Of a stretch of 64,000 bases of DNA, positions 63,375 through 64,000 are shown one piece after another. Numbering within the stretch: position 1 is the first letter of the stretch; each line of letters opens with the position of its first letter. This stretch comes from Amblyornis subalaris (taxonomy: Eukaryota > Chordata > Aves > Passeriformes > Ptilonorhynchidae). Below the pieces are notes generated by a model that saw only the letters and a program-made list of their open reading frames with translations, made no database searches and was not told the origin of the DNA. The stretch covers positions 16,287,235 through 16,351,234 of the forward strand of contig JACAXG010000007.1 of NCBI GenBank assembly GCA_018881555.1. The letters run 5' to 3'. The position numbers and the translations under genes are program-made.

Positions 63375-64000
63375 AAAAGCAAATGAGAGCAATAGAAGCT
63401 GATCAAGCACTGTATTACGGTCTGTCATTAATCTGCACTGGTTATCTAAAAAGATCAGGAAGAACAGACAAAAGCATAAAAGAAAGAATGTTTCTTTCTT
63501 CATCTTTTCTAGCTACTCTACTCTTGTTTCAGATTATCAGTTAAGAAATAATATACAAAATGTAGATTTCATACCAGGATTACTGTGTTACACCCTGTGT
63601 AGGCAAATGTAGGAATAAATTAGCACCTTGGCAAGCCTGGCCGGACAAGCATTACAAACTCCTATAAGCAAGGCCCTGTAGAAAATCCCTTAAACATAGC
63701 AAGCAAACAGAATTTTTAATCAGTTTGTCTGCCTTATCTACCTCCTGCCAAAAATACTTCACAACTCTCCTGTCTTCTGAGATGGCTCCTGCCTTTCTCT
63801 CTATTCTTAGAGTGCATCTTATCCACTGAGAAAAAGTAAGCAGGTTGTTTCTGAACATACAAGTCTCTGTTCCATTCCTCAAAACCAGCATCTCATCCCC
63901 TTGCTGAGGAGAAGAAAATAACACTTGCAAATCTGTTATTGTATGCCATACATGGTACTGAGCAAAGGACACAAGGAAATAAGACAAAAACTCCAAGATA
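63375..64000. other. Gene-free sequence to the window end
   Basis: A 114-residue minus-strand open frame (63,652-63,996) reaches almost to the window edge and could continue outside. It has no recognisable domain. I see nothing else. Confidence 0.5.

Noticed and set aside
1..64000. CRISPR arrays, bacterial operons, insertion sequences and phage genes
   Set aside because: No regularly spaced repeats, no long adjacent open frames with ribosome-binding sites, and vertebrate-type repeats throughout.

Overview
The window looks like vertebrate, specifically avian, nuclear DNA, and I find no protein-coding gene, RNA gene or recognisable exon in it. The evidence for a bird is a set of CR1 LINE fragments, some with the typical avian CR1 3' end (a tail of the ATTCTGTGA type, and the block reading 'accttaaagatcat' antisense to the 3' UTR). 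There is also one fairly well preserved LTR of a kind widespread in passerines and other neoavian birds, opening with 'tcctggtttcagctggga' and carrying a TATA box. The species and the locus cannot be named from the sequence.

Layout. 1-29,690 is AT-rich single-copy sequence with microsatellites, polypurine runs, a few small tandem repeats and at most a few decayed repeats: a CR1-like tail near 3,750, a MIR/L2-like relic near 19,350 and a possible antisense LTR piece near 26,900-27,065. 29,690-43,000 holds most of the recognisable interspersed repeats: CR1 copies at 29,692 (-), 31,200 (+), 34,621 (+), 41,165 (-, an old ORF2-derived piece) and 42,808 (-), and the solo LTR at about 39,417-40,016 (+). 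43,000-64,000 is again mostly unique AT-rich DNA. It contains a CR1 tail relic at 47,054, a GC-rich minisatellite-like patch at about 47,690-47,870, a less AT-rich block at 52,700-53,520 and several short tandem duplications.

Coding potential. The longest open frames (164, 163, 152 and 145 residues) are what chance gives in AT-rich DNA of this size. They run through poly-A tracts, pyrimidine-rich strands or antisense CR1, and none resembles a protein family I know. The window is therefore intergenic or deep intronic, and the sequence does not say which. A few short AT-rich blocks dense in TAATTA-type sites have the texture of vertebrate conserved non-coding elements, but only alignment to other birds could show that.

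Sequence quality. By eye count there are about 125 isolated single-base Ns, unevenly spread and never in runs. This looks like masked ambiguous or heterozygous positions rather than assembly gaps.

I did not find a previously undescribed biological system. The findings below are local structural curiosities with modest interest scores.
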